This document shows, piece after piece, positions 54,199-62,823 of a DNA stretch of 64,000 nucleotides (the first letter of the stretch is position 1; the number at the start of each line of letters is the position of its first letter). Origin of the DNA: Microthrixaceae bacterium (GTDB taxonomy: Bacteria > Actinomycetota > Acidimicrobiia > Acidimicrobiales > DATDAH01); the NCBI GenBank assembly GCA_020637195.1, contig JACJWK010000001.1, forward strand, positions 249,548 through 313,547, read 5' to 3'. The notes under the pieces were generated by a model that was not told the DNA's origin, did not search any database, and worked only from the letters and a program-made list of their open reading frames with translations. The position numbers and the translations under genes are program-made.

Positions 54199-54276
54199 AT
54201 GGACCGCCCCGGCGCCCCGCCCGTCGCGAGCCCACCCACCGACCCGTCGATGAGCCCACCCACCGACCCGTCATGA
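54199..54276 (+). CDS. Leaderless 25-codon reading frame upstream of the decarboxylase (leader peptide or ancestral start)
   Basis: ATG 54199 begins 6 nt after TACGTT and encodes MDRPGAPPVASPPTDPSM followed by a second SPPTDPS. Its stop TGA (54274-54276) overlaps the decarboxylase ATG 54273. If the third repeat copy had the G found in the second (GTCGATG rather than GTCATG), the frame would run straight into the decarboxylase. It is either a coupled leader peptide or the displaced true N-terminus. Confidence 0.45.
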   Translation: MDRPGAPPVASPPTDPSMSPPTDPS

Positions 54277-54295
54277 GCCCACCCACCGACCCGTC
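54228..54295 (+). repeat. Three tandem copies of a 21-bp unit at the decarboxylase start
   Basis: GAGCCCACCCACCGACCCGT followed by C occurs at 54228, 54252 and 54275. The spacings are 24 and 23 bp, so the third copy is shifted by one base in frame. Each copy encodes SPPTDPS in one frame. Confidence 0.85.
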
Positions 54296-55655
54296 CCGCA
54301 TGCACCGCTACGACGACCAGAGCGACGCGCTCGCACGGGCCGTGTTCGACTACGTCGCCGACCGGACCCGGCGCGAGGTGCCGCTCGACCGCCCGAGACC
54401 GGCCGCCGAGCTCGAGGCCGAGGCGGGCGCCGGCGTCACTCCCGAGGGCCTCGGCTGGAGGGAGGCCCTGCGTCGCTTCACCGAGGTGCTGGCGCCGGCC
54501 ACCATCTCCAGCGACCACCCGCTGCACCTCGCCTACGTCCCGGGCGCGCCGACCGAGTCGGCGGTGCTGTTCGACCTCGTGGTCAGCGCGTCGAGCATCT
54601 TCGCCGGGTCGTGGCAGGAGGGGGCCGGCGCGGTGTTCGCCGAGAACCAGGCCCTCGGGTGGCTCGCGGCGCTGTGCGGCCTGCCGACCGGTGCCGGCGG
54701 CTGCTTCGTCAGCGGCGGCTCGGCGGCGAACCTGAGCGCCCTCGTGGCGGCCCGCCACGCGGCCGCCACCCGCCGCCGGGGGGACCGGCCCCGGCGGTGG
54801 CGGGTCGCGGCCACGGCCGAGGCGCACTCATCCGTGCGCTCGGCCACGGCCATCATGGACGTCGACCTCCTCCACGTGCCCGGTGACGCCCGGGGCGCGC
54901 TCCGCGGCGACGCGCTGCACGACGCCCTCGCCGCCGACCCCGACGGCGGCGACGGCGTCTTCGCCGTGGTCACGACCGCGGGCAGCACCAACGTGGGCAT
55001 CGTCGACGACCTGGCCGGTGCCGCGCGGGTCGCGTCCGAGCGCGGCCTGTGGCTCCACGTCGACGCGGCCTACGGGGGAGCGGCGCTCGCCGCGCCCTCG
55101 GTCCGGCACCTGTTCGCCGGCGTCGAGCACGCCGACTCGGTCACGATCGACCCGCACAAGTGGTTGTTCAGCCCCTTCGACTGCGCCGCGCTGTTGTACC
55201 GCGACCCGGCGCTGGCGGCGGCGGCCCACACCCAGGAGGCCGCCTACCTGGACGCGGTCACCCGCGACGAGTGGAACCCCCACGACTACGCCTACCACCT
55301 GTCCCGCCGCGCCCGGGGACTGCCGTTCTGGTTCTCGCTCGCGGCCAACGGCACCGACGCCTACCGCGATGCCGTCGAGGCCACGCTCACCGTGACCCGT
55401 CGCGTCGCGGCGGAGATCTCCGCCCGCGGTCGACTCGAGCTGGTCCTCGAGCCCGAGCTGTCGGTCGTGCTGTTCCGCCGGCTCGGCTGGGGCCGGGCCG
55501 ACTACGACGAGTGGGCGGAGCGCGCGCTGGCCGACCAGCGGGCCTTCGTGCGCCCGACGTCGTGGCGGGGCGAGCCGGTCATGCGCTTCTGCTTCGTCAA
55601 CCCGCGGACGACGGTGGAGATGGTTCGTCCGCTCCTGGACTCGATGCTCGCCTGA
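54273..55655 (+). CDS. PLP-dependent amino acid decarboxylase (group II)
   Basis: A 460-residue aromatic-amino-acid-decarboxylase-like enzyme. PLP lysine in DSVTIDPHKWLFSPFDCA; ISSDHPLHLAYVPG, GGCFVSGGSAANLSALVAAR, TTAGSTNVGIVDDL and HVDAAYGG complete the fold. Likely substrates are aromatic or related L-amino acids; the sequence does not choose one. Starts ATG 54273 and ATG 54300 are both in frame; the first lies in the tandem repeat. The 3' end overlaps the convergent membrane glycosyltransferase gene by 59 bp. Confidence 0.88.
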   Translation: MSPPTDPSRMHRYDDQSDALARAVFDYVADRTRREVPLDRPRPAAELEAEAGAGVTPEGLGWREALRRFTEVLAPATISSDHPLHLAYVPGAPTESAVLFDLVVSASSIFAGSWQEGAGAVFAENQALGWLAALCGLPTGAGGCFVSGGSAANLSALVAARHAAATRRRGDRPRRWRVAATAEAHSSVRSATAIMDVDLLHVPGDARGALRGDALHDALAADPDGGDGVFAVVTTAGSTNVGIVDDLAGAARVASERGLWLHVDAAYGGAALAAPSVRHLFAGVEHADSVTIDPHKWLFSPFDCAALLYRDPALAAAAHTQEAAYLDAVTRDEWNPHDYAYHLSRRARGLPFWFSLAANGTDAYRDAVEATLTVTRRVAAEISARGRLELVLEPELSVVLFRRLGWGRADYDEWAERALADQRAFVRPTSWRGEPVMRFCFVNPRTTVEMVRPLLDSMLA

Positions 55656-57066
55656 GGCGCAGCCGGCGCAGGGTCGCGTCGGCGCCCAGGGCAGCCGCCA
55701 CGACGAGCAGGCCCTCCGCCGTCGCCCGGTAGCGGGTGACCCCGAACGTGGCCCCCGCGGCGAGCGTCACGGTGAGGGCCACGGCCAGGAACGGCAGGAT
55801 GGGCAGGCCTCGCCGCCGCATCGACCAGAGGCCCGCCACCGCCAGCGGCAGCAGCGCCCAGTAGGCGAGCAGGCCCGCCCACGAGGGCGCCCGGCCGCGG
55901 TTCTCGATCTCGATGTCCAGGCGGGTGTTCTGGACGGGTGCGTAGAGGCCCCAGACCCGACCCACGCGCGCGGCGACCACGACCGGCAGCCGACCGAGGT
56001 GGTCCCCGATGTACGAGCGCGCCTGCTCCGCGTACGGCTGGTCGGACTCGCTCTCGTCGTAGAGGCGGGGGTCGCGGAGCGACACCACGACCGCGTCGAC
56101 GCCCGACTGGGTGGCGAGGCAGTCGTCGGGCCGCCCGATGCGCCCGCACAGCTCGGCCTGGGTGGCGTCCGACAGCAGCCGGGGGTCGAAGCAGTCCGCG
56201 TAGGAGCCGATGCGGTCGCCGTACCAGGCGCCGTCGCAGCTCGCCCCCGACAGCACGACGCCGGTCGAGCTGGTGAGCAGGACCGGCTCCTCGAAGCGGG
56301 CGAGGTTGTGCACGAGCCACGGCGACAGGACCAGCATCGCGGTGCCGCACGAGACGGCGGCCACACCGAGGCGACGTCCCCACGACCGGTCGCGCGCGAG
56401 CAGCGCGAGCGGCACCGCGACCAGCACGACCAGGGCGATGGCCTCGCTGCGGCTCAGGGCGGCGAGGCCGATGGCGGCCCCGAGCAGCCCGGCCCGGAGC
56501 GGATCGGGGCGGCGCCAGAACGCGTACGCCGCGGCGACCGCCAGCGTGACGGTGAACACGGCCACGGTCTCCGACAGCAACACCCCGTCGTTGATCCAGA
56601 GGCCGGGGTACAGCGCGGCGACCGCGGCGGCGCCGAGCCCGACCCGGTCCGCGTGGTCGGAGGGGGCCAGGCGGCGAGCCAGCAGGCCCACCAGCGCGAC
56701 CGTCGCGGCGCCGACGAGGCACGAGGCGAGCCGGTGGCCGGTGATCGAGTCCACGCCGAGCCACGACCACAGCGCCAGGTAGGTGGAGTACAGGGGCGGG
56801 TGGGCCGCGCTCGGGGTGATGAGCTCCGAGCCGGCGACGACCGGCCGCAGGTCGGTGCCCAGGGGGACGATGTAGCCCAGGCCGTCGGCGAGGGCGTTGG
56901 CCTGGAAGTGGTAGTAGAGCGAGTCGCCCGCGATCACGTAGCCGCCACCCGAGGCCCGCGTCGGGCGCAGGACGAGCACGTCGGCCACCCGCAGTGCGAG
57001 GCCCCCCAGGGTGACGGCGGCGAGCGCCAAGCGGAAGCGGCGCTCGTCCGCAGGTTTCTCGGTCAC
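55597..57066 (-). CDS. Polytopic GT39-like (ArnT/PMT) glycosyltransferase
   Basis: A 489-residue membrane protein with about ten helices and a large loop. The first exported loop has GDSLYYHFQANALADGLGY, with the acidic residue typical of GT-C enzymes, then ELITPSAAHPPLYSTYLALW. These use polyprenyl-phosphate sugars to modify proteins or lipids outside. Four Cys cluster in the second loop (SCDGAWYGD, DCFDP, ELCGRIG, DDCLAT), suggesting disulfides. GTG 57066 diverges from the gene at 57095. Confidence 0.82.
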   Translation of the reverse strand: MTEKPADERRFRLALAAVTLGGLALRVADVLVLRPTRASGGGYVIAGDSLYYHFQANALADGLGYIVPLGTDLRPVVAGSELITPSAAHPPLYSTYLALWSWLGVDSITGHRLASCLVGAATVALVGLLARRLAPSDHADRVGLGAAAVAALYPGLWINDGVLLSETVAVFTVTLAVAAAYAFWRRPDPLRAGLLGAAIGLAALSRSEAIALVVLVAVPLALLARDRSWGRRLGVAAVSCGTAMLVLSPWLVHNLARFEEPVLLTSSTGVVLSGASCDGAWYGDRIGSYADCFDPRLLSDATQAELCGRIGRPDDCLATQSGVDAVVVSLRDPRLYDESESDQPYAEQARSYIGDHLGRLPVVVAARVGRVWGLYAPVQNTRLDIEIENRGRAPSWAGLLAYWALLPLAVAGLWSMRRRGLPILPFLAVALTVTLAAGATFGVTRYRATAEGLLVVAAALGADATLRRLRLRRASSPGADEPSPPSSAG

Positions 57067-57079
57067 GACCCCTCTGTCA

Positions 57080-57085
57080 TACCGT
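57080..57085 (+). promoter_or_regulatory. TAnnnT -10 element of the metallo-beta-lactamase-fold gene
   Basis: TACCGT is 9 nt before ATG 57095. Confidence 0.38.
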
Positions 57086-57094
57086 ACCCACCGC

Positions 57095-58522
57095 ATGCGC
57101 TTCACCGTGATCGGCCACGCCAGCCTGTACATCGAGACCGACGGTCCCGAGGGTGAGGGCACCGGGCCGACCATCCTGGTCGACCCCTGGCTCTCGGGGT
57201 CGTGCTACTGGCGCTCCTGGTGGCACTTCGCGCCCCAGGAGCAGCTCCGGCCCGAGTGGCTCGCGCCCGACTACGTGTACCTCACCCACCACCACTTCGA
57301 TCACTTCCACTACCCGTCGATGCGCCGGATCGACAAGCGCACCGAGGTGCTCGTGTCCCGGTTCGGGGTGGACGTGATGGGTGGCGAGGTGCGCTCGCTG
57401 GGCTTCGATCGGGTCACCGAGCTCCCGCACGGGGAGATCACCGAGCTCGCCCCGGGGGTCCGGGTGGCGTCGTACCAGTACGGCTTCGACGACACGGCGT
57501 TCCTGGTGGCCGACGGCGACGACGTGCTGGCCGACCTCAACGACTGCAAGATCCGGGGCCGCGCGCTCGATCAGGTGGCCTACGACTTCGGCCATCCGAC
57601 GTTCCTGTTCAAGACCCACTCGTGGGCGCAGTCGTACCCGATCGGCTACGAGGCCGAGGACCCGGCCGATCTCACCCTGCTCACGCGCCAGACCTACATC
57701 GACGACTTCGTGGACGCCGCCCGCCGGCTCCAGCCCCACTACGCGGTGCCCTTCGCCAACATGGTGGCGTTCCTGCACCCCGAGAGCCGGTGGGTCAACC
57801 CGCACCTGATCACCCCGGTCGAGGTGGCCGAGGCCTTCGCGGGAGCGCCGGGCGTCGAGCACACCGAGCTGACGATCCTGTCGCCGGGTGACTCGTGGTC
57901 GGCGTCGGAGGGGTTCTCGCTGACCGGCCACGACTGGTTCGCCGACCCCGAGGCCGCCCTCGCGGCGCGCCTCGAGGAGCACCGCGGAGCGCTCGAGCGC
58001 GCCGCCGAGGAGGAAGCGGGCGTCACCCTCTCGTGGGACGCCTTCTCGGCCTACCTGGGCGAGTTCCTCCACGCGCTCCCGCCGCTGGTGCCCCGGTACC
58101 TGCTGTCCCGTCCGGTCGTGTTCGAGGTGCCGTCGTCGCCCGAGCCGTACTGGGTCGTGGACTTCGTGCACCGAGAGGTGCGCCGCGCCGCCGAGCCCCC
58201 CGACGACCGGGCCAGCCTCGTCCAGATCAACGAGGCGGTCCTGGCCGATGCCATCGACAAGCGCATCTTGCACTTCACCCACGGCGGCATGCGCATCCAC
58301 GTGCAGCTCCGGCCCGGTGGCGCCAGCGGTGACCTCGCGTTCTGGGGCGTGCTGATGGTGTGGGAGATCGGCTACCTGCCGGTCCGCCGGCTCCTGCGCC
58401 CGCGCTTTCTCGCCGCGCTCTGGCGGCGGCGACGGGAGGCGTACGACGCGTTGGCCGGCCTGCGGGGGTCGGGCACGCCGCTCGAGCGCCTGGCCGGAGG
58501 GTTCGCCTCGACCGAGGCCTGA
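57095..58522 (+). CDS. Metallo-beta-lactamase-fold protein (UlaG/CMAH-like)
   Basis: A 475-residue protein. The MBL metal motif is LTHHHFDHFHYPSMRR; before it stands IGHASLYIETDG, and LFKTHSWAQSYPIGYEAEDP and NMVAFLHPESRWVNPHLIT follow. This layout resembles the MBL domain of CMP-N-acetylneuraminate hydroxylase and UlaG-type hydrolases; a Rieske domain is absent. The C-terminal 150 residues are a separate domain. The substrate is unknown. ATG 57095 leaves 28 bp to the divergent gene. Confidence 0.8.
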   Translation: MRFTVIGHASLYIETDGPEGEGTGPTILVDPWLSGSCYWRSWWHFAPQEQLRPEWLAPDYVYLTHHHFDHFHYPSMRRIDKRTEVLVSRFGVDVMGGEVRSLGFDRVTELPHGEITELAPGVRVASYQYGFDDTAFLVADGDDVLADLNDCKIRGRALDQVAYDFGHPTFLFKTHSWAQSYPIGYEAEDPADLTLLTRQTYIDDFVDAARRLQPHYAVPFANMVAFLHPESRWVNPHLITPVEVAEAFAGAPGVEHTELTILSPGDSWSASEGFSLTGHDWFADPEAALAARLEEHRGALERAAEEEAGVTLSWDAFSAYLGEFLHALPPLVPRYLLSRPVVFEVPSSPEPYWVVDFVHREVRRAAEPPDDRASLVQINEAVLADAIDKRILHFTHGGMRIHVQLRPGGASGDLAFWGVLMVWEIGYLPVRRLLRPRFLAALWRRRREAYDALAGLRGSGTPLERLAGGFASTEA

Positions 58523-58529
58523 CCCCGGT

Positions 58530-58546
58530 CACGGCGCGCCGCCGTG
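58530..58546. terminator. Hairpin between convergent genes
   Basis: CACGGCG-CGC-CGCCGTG is a perfect 7-bp inverted repeat with a 3-nt loop that fills the gap between the stops at 58522 and 58548. Confidence 0.55.
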
Positions 58547-58547
58547 G

Positions 58548-60257
58548 CTACCAGGGTGCGTCGATGCCGATGGTCGCGGGGGCGGGCTGGTGCCCGTTGC
58601 CCGCACCGTTCGCGGCCTGCTCGGGCTGCCAGCCGCCGGTCGTCGGCTCGCCCATGATCTGGTCGATCACCTCGGCGGGCTGGGGCTTGCAGTAGTAGAA
58701 GCCCTGCGCCATGTGGCAGTCGAGGCTGCGCAGGTACTTGACCTGGTCGGCGGTCTCCACGCCCTCGGCGACGGTGACCATGCCGAGGCCGCGCGCCATG
58801 CCGATGAGGTGCTCCACGATCGTGGTGTCCTCCCGGCTGTGGCCGAGGCCGTCCACGAAGCTCTTGTCGATCTTGAGGATGTCCATGCTGAAGCGCCGCA
58901 GGAAGCTCAGCGACGAGAAGCCGGTGCCGAAGTCGTCCAGGGCCAGGGCCACGCCACGCTGCTTCGCGGTGCGCAGCATGGTCCAGGCCGCCTCGACGTC
59001 GTGCATGAGCGCACCCTCGGTGATCTCGAGGCAGATGAGGCTGGGGTCCACCTGCGTGACGGTGAGGGCCCGCGTGAGGACGTCGGGGAAGTCGTACTGG
59101 GCGAGTTGGCGCGTCGAGACGTTGAGGGTGACCGCCAGCGGCGCCCGGTCGGCGTACGCCTCCTGCCAGCGCCGGGCCTGTCGGCACGCCTCCTCGAGCA
59201 CCCAGGTCCCGACCGGCACGATCAGGCCCGTCTCCTCGAGTGCGGGGATGAACTCGCCGGGGCTCACCAGCCCGCGCTCGGGGTCCTCCCAGCGGATGAG
59301 GGCCTCGACCTTGACCATCCGCTGGGTCTGCAGCGACACCACGGGCTGGTAGTGGAGGCGGAACTGGCCGCGCTCGAGCGCCTCGCGCAGGCGTCGCTCG
59401 GTGGTCGACGGGGTGACCCGCTGGGCGATGGACCGGTCGAACATGGCGTAGCCGCCCGGGCCCTGCTTGGCCTTGAGGAGTGCCGAGCGGGCGTCGCGGA
59501 TGAGGTCGTCGGGCTCGGTGCAGTTCTCCTCGGCGAGGGTGATCCCGATGCGGGCGGTCAGGCGCACCCGGTCGTGGCCCATGGCGAACGGCGTCTCGAG
59601 CCCCTCGATGAGCTGCGCGGCCAAGCGCTCGGCCGACGGCCCGCTCGTCACGTCCGGGCAGATGACCACGAACTCACCTCCGCCGTAGCGGATGACCGTC
59701 GTGGCGTCACCGACCAGTTCGACGAGCCGGGCGCTGACCGCCACCATCAGCTGGTCGCCGGCCTCCCGGCCGTGCGCGTCGTTCACGTTCTTCAGCCGGT
59801 CGAGGTCGACCACGAAGACCGCGACCCGGCCGCCCGAGCGCTGCGAGCGGCGGATGATCTGATCGAAGCGCTCGTTGAGGAACCGGCGGTTGGGGAGCCC
59901 GGTCAGCGGGTCGTGCAGGGCCAGCCGGTCGAGCTCACCGCGGACCCGGTTGGCGTCGCGATAGCGGCGCCGGGCCACCAGACCCGCCGCCACCGGCAGG
60001 ACGAGGACCAGGCCGACGACGGCGCTCAGGTCCACGGGGCTGTGCTTGAGCCAGTCGGTCACCGTGGCGCCGAGCCCGACCAGCACCGCCAGCACCACCG
60101 CGGCGACGCAGCCCACGACGGCCCAGGCGAGGTCGCGGCCGACCTCGCTCGAGTGCTCGCGTTCACCACCGGCTCGCCGGGCGGGTCGCCATCGCATTGC
60201 TCGCCGTGCCTCCCGTGCCAACGGCCGCCGGACCCGTTCCGGTGCCCCGCACTCCAT
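58548..60257 (-). CDS. Membrane GGDEF-EAL protein with a degenerate GGDEF site
   Basis: A 569-residue c-di-GMP protein. Two membrane helices (about 44-70 and 78-95), a GGDEF domain (about 110-275), and an EAL domain (about 285-535). The GGDEF site reads GGGEF (192-196), so the cyclase aspartate is lost. The EAL set is intact: EAL 318-320, N379, E411, DDFGTG 441-446, K462 and E498. It is therefore predicted to degrade rather than make c-di-GMP. An in-frame ATG at 60197 is a possible shorter start. Confidence 0.9.
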   Translation of the reverse strand: MECGAPERVRRPLAREARRAMRWRPARRAGGEREHSSEVGRDLAWAVVGCVAAVVLAVLVGLGATVTDWLKHSPVDLSAVVGLVLVLPVAAGLVARRRYRDANRVRGELDRLALHDPLTGLPNRRFLNERFDQIIRRSQRSGGRVAVFVVDLDRLKNVNDAHGREAGDQLMVAVSARLVELVGDATTVIRYGGGEFVVICPDVTSGPSAERLAAQLIEGLETPFAMGHDRVRLTARIGITLAEENCTEPDDLIRDARSALLKAKQGPGGYAMFDRSIAQRVTPSTTERRLREALERGQFRLHYQPVVSLQTQRMVKVEALIRWEDPERGLVSPGEFIPALEETGLIVPVGTWVLEEACRQARRWQEAYADRAPLAVTLNVSTRQLAQYDFPDVLTRALTVTQVDPSLICLEITEGALMHDVEAAWTMLRTAKQRGVALALDDFGTGFSSLSFLRRFSMDILKIDKSFVDGLGHSREDTTIVEHLIGMARGLGMVTVAEGVETADQVKYLRSLDCHMAQGFYYCKPQPAEVIDQIMGEPTTGGWQPEQAANGAGNGHQPAPATIGIDAPW

Positions 60258-60300
60258 CGGACCCCGCCCCCACGGTCTTGAGGGAACGCGGCGCGATCTC

Positions 60301-60316
60301 CTGACCGCGGGGTCAG
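60301..60316 (-). terminator. Hairpin between the hydrolase and the GGDEF-EAL gene
   Basis: CTGACC-GCGG-GGTCAG (6-bp arms) lies 30 bp behind the alpha/beta hydrolase stop in its reading direction. Confidence 0.35.
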
Positions 60317-60345
60317 TGCCGACCGTCGCCCAGACGCCCAGCCGC

Positions 60346-61026
60346 TCAGGCGCTCAGGAAGTCGAGCGCCGCGTCGAGGAAGCCGAGGGCCTTCGGGGTG
60401 GCGAAGTGGTCCACGCCGCGGAGCGTGGCGAGACGGGCGTCCGGGAGCGCCGCGAGGAGCGGGTCGGCGGGCCCGGCGAAGTCCCGGTCGCCCAGCACCA
60501 CGAGCACGGGGCGGTCGATCCGGGCGAGCTGCTCCTCGCCGAGCGGCGCGGTCGGCCGGCGCAGGCACGCGGCGAGGGCCCGGGGGTCGTTGCCCGGCGC
60601 GGCGGCCAGCAGCGCGAAGTGCTGGCCGACGCGGTCGTCCTCGCCGGCGCCGTCGAGCAGCGCTCGGGCGATGGGCTCGGGATCGTCGGCACGGAACAGG
60701 TTCGCGCCCACCCCGGCCACGACGATCCGACGGAACCGGGCCGGGTCCTCGGCGGCCACCCCGAGCAGCACCCGCGCGCCCAGCGAGAAGGCGATCGCGT
60801 CCACCGGCCCGGGAGGCAGGGTCTCGGCGACGCGACGCTCGAGGTCGCCGTAGGCGCCGGGGTCGTGGGGCTTGTCGCTGGTGCCGTGTCCCAGCAGGTC
60901 GATGCCCACCACCTCGCGACCGAGGTCGGCGAGCAGGTCGCACCACCCGTTGTCCCGCCAGGTGCGCTCGAACGACGCGGCGAATCCGTGGAGGAGCAGG
61001 ACGGGCGGCGACTCGGACGGGGCCAT
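60346..61026 (-). CDS. Alpha/beta-fold hydrolase
   Basis: A 226-residue soluble hydrolase. Oxyanion region LLLHGFAAS, nucleophile Ser in AFSLGARVL, Asp in LGDRDFAGP, His in RGVDHFATP. Substrate unknown; small esters or lactones are typical. ATG 61026 is preceded on the minus strand by TAGGGT, 8 nt upstream. It diverges from arfB with 41 bp between the starts. Confidence 0.9.
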   Translation of the reverse strand: MAPSESPPVLLLHGFAASFERTWRDNGWCDLLADLGREVVGIDLLGHGTSDKPHDPGAYGDLERRVAETLPPGPVDAIAFSLGARVLLGVAAEDPARFRRIVVAGVGANLFRADDPEPIARALLDGAGEDDRVGQHFALLAAAPGNDPRALAACLRRPTAPLGEEQLARIDRPVLVVLGDRDFAGPADPLLAALPDARLATLRGVDHFATPKALGFLDAALDFLSA

Positions 61027-61054
61027 CGCTTCGGACCCTAGCGCCGGGTCGCCC

Positions 61055-61060
61055 TACGCT
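61055..61060 (+). promoter_or_regulatory. TAnnnT -10 element of arfB
   Basis: TACGCT is 7 nt before ATG 61068. Confidence 0.43.
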
Positions 61061-61067
61061 CGCCGGG

Positions 61068-61478
61068 ATGGCCAACCGGCTGCGGGTCGCCCCCGACTGC
61101 GAGATCGCCCTCGCCGAGGTGGAGTGGTCGTTCGCGCCCTCGGGCGGGCCGGGCGGACAGCACGCCAACAAGGCCCACACGCGGGCGGTGGCCCGCCTCG
61201 ACCTCGAGGCGTCGGCCTCGCTCACCGACGAGCAGCGGCGGCGGCTCGTCGGCCGCCTCGGTCCCGTCGTGACGGTCGCGGCCGACGACTCCCGCTCGCA
61301 GCACCGCAACCGGGGCCTGGCCCTCGACCGCCTGCGCGACCTGCTCGCCGGCGCCCTGCGGGTCGAAGCGACCCGCCGGCCGTCACGGCCCACCGCGGGC
61401 AGCCGCCGCCGCCGGTTGGCGGCCAAGCGGCGCCGCAGCGAGCTGAAGCAGGCGCGGCGACCTCCCGAGATCGACTGA
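61068..61478 (+). CDS. arfB: Alternative ribosome-rescue factor ArfB (peptidyl-tRNA hydrolase)
   Basis: ArfB enters ribosomes stalled at mRNA ends without a stop codon and hydrolyses peptidyl-tRNA. The 136-residue protein has the catalytic motif GGPGGQHANK (GGQ at 29-31) and the basic C-terminal tail (RRRRLAAKRRRSELK) that probes the empty mRNA channel. No codon-recognition domain is present, which separates it from release factors 1 and 2. Confidence 0.93.
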   Translation: MANRLRVAPDCEIALAEVEWSFAPSGGPGGQHANKAHTRAVARLDLEASASLTDEQRRRLVGRLGPVVTVAADDSRSQHRNRGLALDRLRDLLAGALRVEATRRPSRPTAGSRRRRLAAKRRRSELKQARRPPEID

Positions 61479-61494
61479 CGGTCGAGCGAGGTGC

Positions 61495-62664
61495 TCAGCG
61501 CCGGCGGCGCCGCGCCTCCTGGGCCAGCGCCGCGAGGGTGCCCGCCGCGGTGGCTTCCCAGGTGAACTGCTGGGCGTGCTCGAGCGCACCGGCGCTCAGC
61601 CGGTCGCGCAGGCCCGGGTCGCCCAGGACCGCGGCGAGCTGCTCGGCGAGCTCGCGCTCGTCCTCGGCGAGGAGGCCGCCGGTGCCCTCGGCGACCGCGT
61701 CCAGGTGGCCGGAGATGCGGGTGGCGACGGCCGGGGTGCCGCAGGCGGCGGCCTCGGTGAGGGTCATGCCCCAGCCCTCGTGCGAGGACGCGGACGCGAC
61801 GACCCAGGCGCGCCGGTACAGCTCGACCAGCTCGTCGTCGTCGATGCGGCCGGCGAAGGTCACCCACGACTCCGCGTCCAGCTCGCGCACGACCTGGTCG
61901 AGGTTGCGGCGCTCGTAGCCCTCGCCGACGATCGTCAAGGTGGCGTCCGGGCGCCGGCGGCGCACCTCGGCCATCACCCGGATCAGGACGTCGAAGTGCT
62001 TCACCGGCACGAGGCGGCCCACGGCGACCACGAGGGGATGCGCCGACCGCGGCCCCCCGGGGGCGAAGCGGGGATCGATGCCCGGAGGCACGACCGAGAC
62101 CCGGTCGGGCCGGAACGCCAACTCGTCGACGAGCTGGCGCTTGCTCGACTCGGACAGGGTGACGATGCGCGTGCCCCGGTAGAGCGCCGGGGCGATGCGG
62201 TGCTCGAGCAGCTGGCCCATGGCGGCCAGGCGGGGCGGCAGGACCATCTTCCACATGTCGCCGTGGACGTGGTGCAGCCAGACCACCCGGGGTTGGCCCG
62301 CCCACAGCGGTGAGAGGAAGGGCATGCCGTTCCAGATCTCGACCAGGCCGTCGCGGGGCCCGTGACGGCCGGTGGCCTCGCTCAGGGCGGCCCGGGGGAA
62401 CACCAGGTAGCGGCCCGCCTTGCGCACGACGTGGTAGCCGTCACGCACGTCGGCGGGAGGGTGGCCCTGCGCGTACGAGGTGCGCATGGTGACCTCGATG
62501 CCGGCCTCGGCCCACAGCCGGGCGACGTTGGCGGCGTGCACCTCCGAGCCGCCGGCCTCGACGTCGTCGAGGTCGCGCCAGGCGAGCAGGTGGATGCGCG
62601 AGAGGCCGGCCGACGCCGCGAGGTCGCCGAGCTTCACGCGAGATGCAGGGGGAGTGGGTGCCAC
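61495..62664 (-). CDS. Family 4 glycosyltransferase
   Basis: A 389-residue GT-B enzyme. VVAVGRLVPVKHFDVLIRVM opens the C-terminal Rossmann domain; SSHEGWGMTLTEAAACGTPA has the E-x7-E sugar-nucleotide motif; the acceptor domain has GGSEVHAANVARLW. It adds sugars to envelope glycans or glycolipids. GTG 62664. It is divergent from the family-2 transferase that follows. Confidence 0.92.
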   Translation of the reverse strand: MAPTPPASRVKLGDLAASAGLSRIHLLAWRDLDDVEAGGSEVHAANVARLWAEAGIEVTMRTSYAQGHPPADVRDGYHVVRKAGRYLVFPRAALSEATGRHGPRDGLVEIWNGMPFLSPLWAGQPRVVWLHHVHGDMWKMVLPPRLAAMGQLLEHRIAPALYRGTRIVTLSESSKRQLVDELAFRPDRVSVVPPGIDPRFAPGGPRSAHPLVVAVGRLVPVKHFDVLIRVMAEVRRRRPDATLTIVGEGYERRNLDQVVRELDAESWVTFAGRIDDDELVELYRRAWVVASASSHEGWGMTLTEAAACGTPAVATRISGHLDAVAEGTGGLLAEDERELAEQLAAVLGDPGLRDRLSAGALEHAQQFTWEATAAGTLAALAQEARRRRR

Positions 62665-62717
62665 GAGCGCCGTCCGAGGATGGGGGGTGCGGTCCCTCGA
62701 TCGGGGGGTCCGGACCG

Positions 62718-62723
62718 TATGCT
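62718..62723 (+). promoter_or_regulatory. TATGCT -10 element of the dolichyl-phosphate-mannose-synthase-like gene
   Basis: TATGCT lies between the divergent transferase genes. It excludes the in-frame ATG at 62719 as a start and leaves a leader of about 95 nt. Confidence 0.4.
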
Positions 62724-62823
62724 AGGGGAGCCGCTCGCGGCGGCTCCAAGTCCGTCGCGCCGCCGCGCACCACTCGTCTCCGCCCCCGACCCGAGGGCCC
62801 CGGCCCGGCCAGGAACCACTGCC

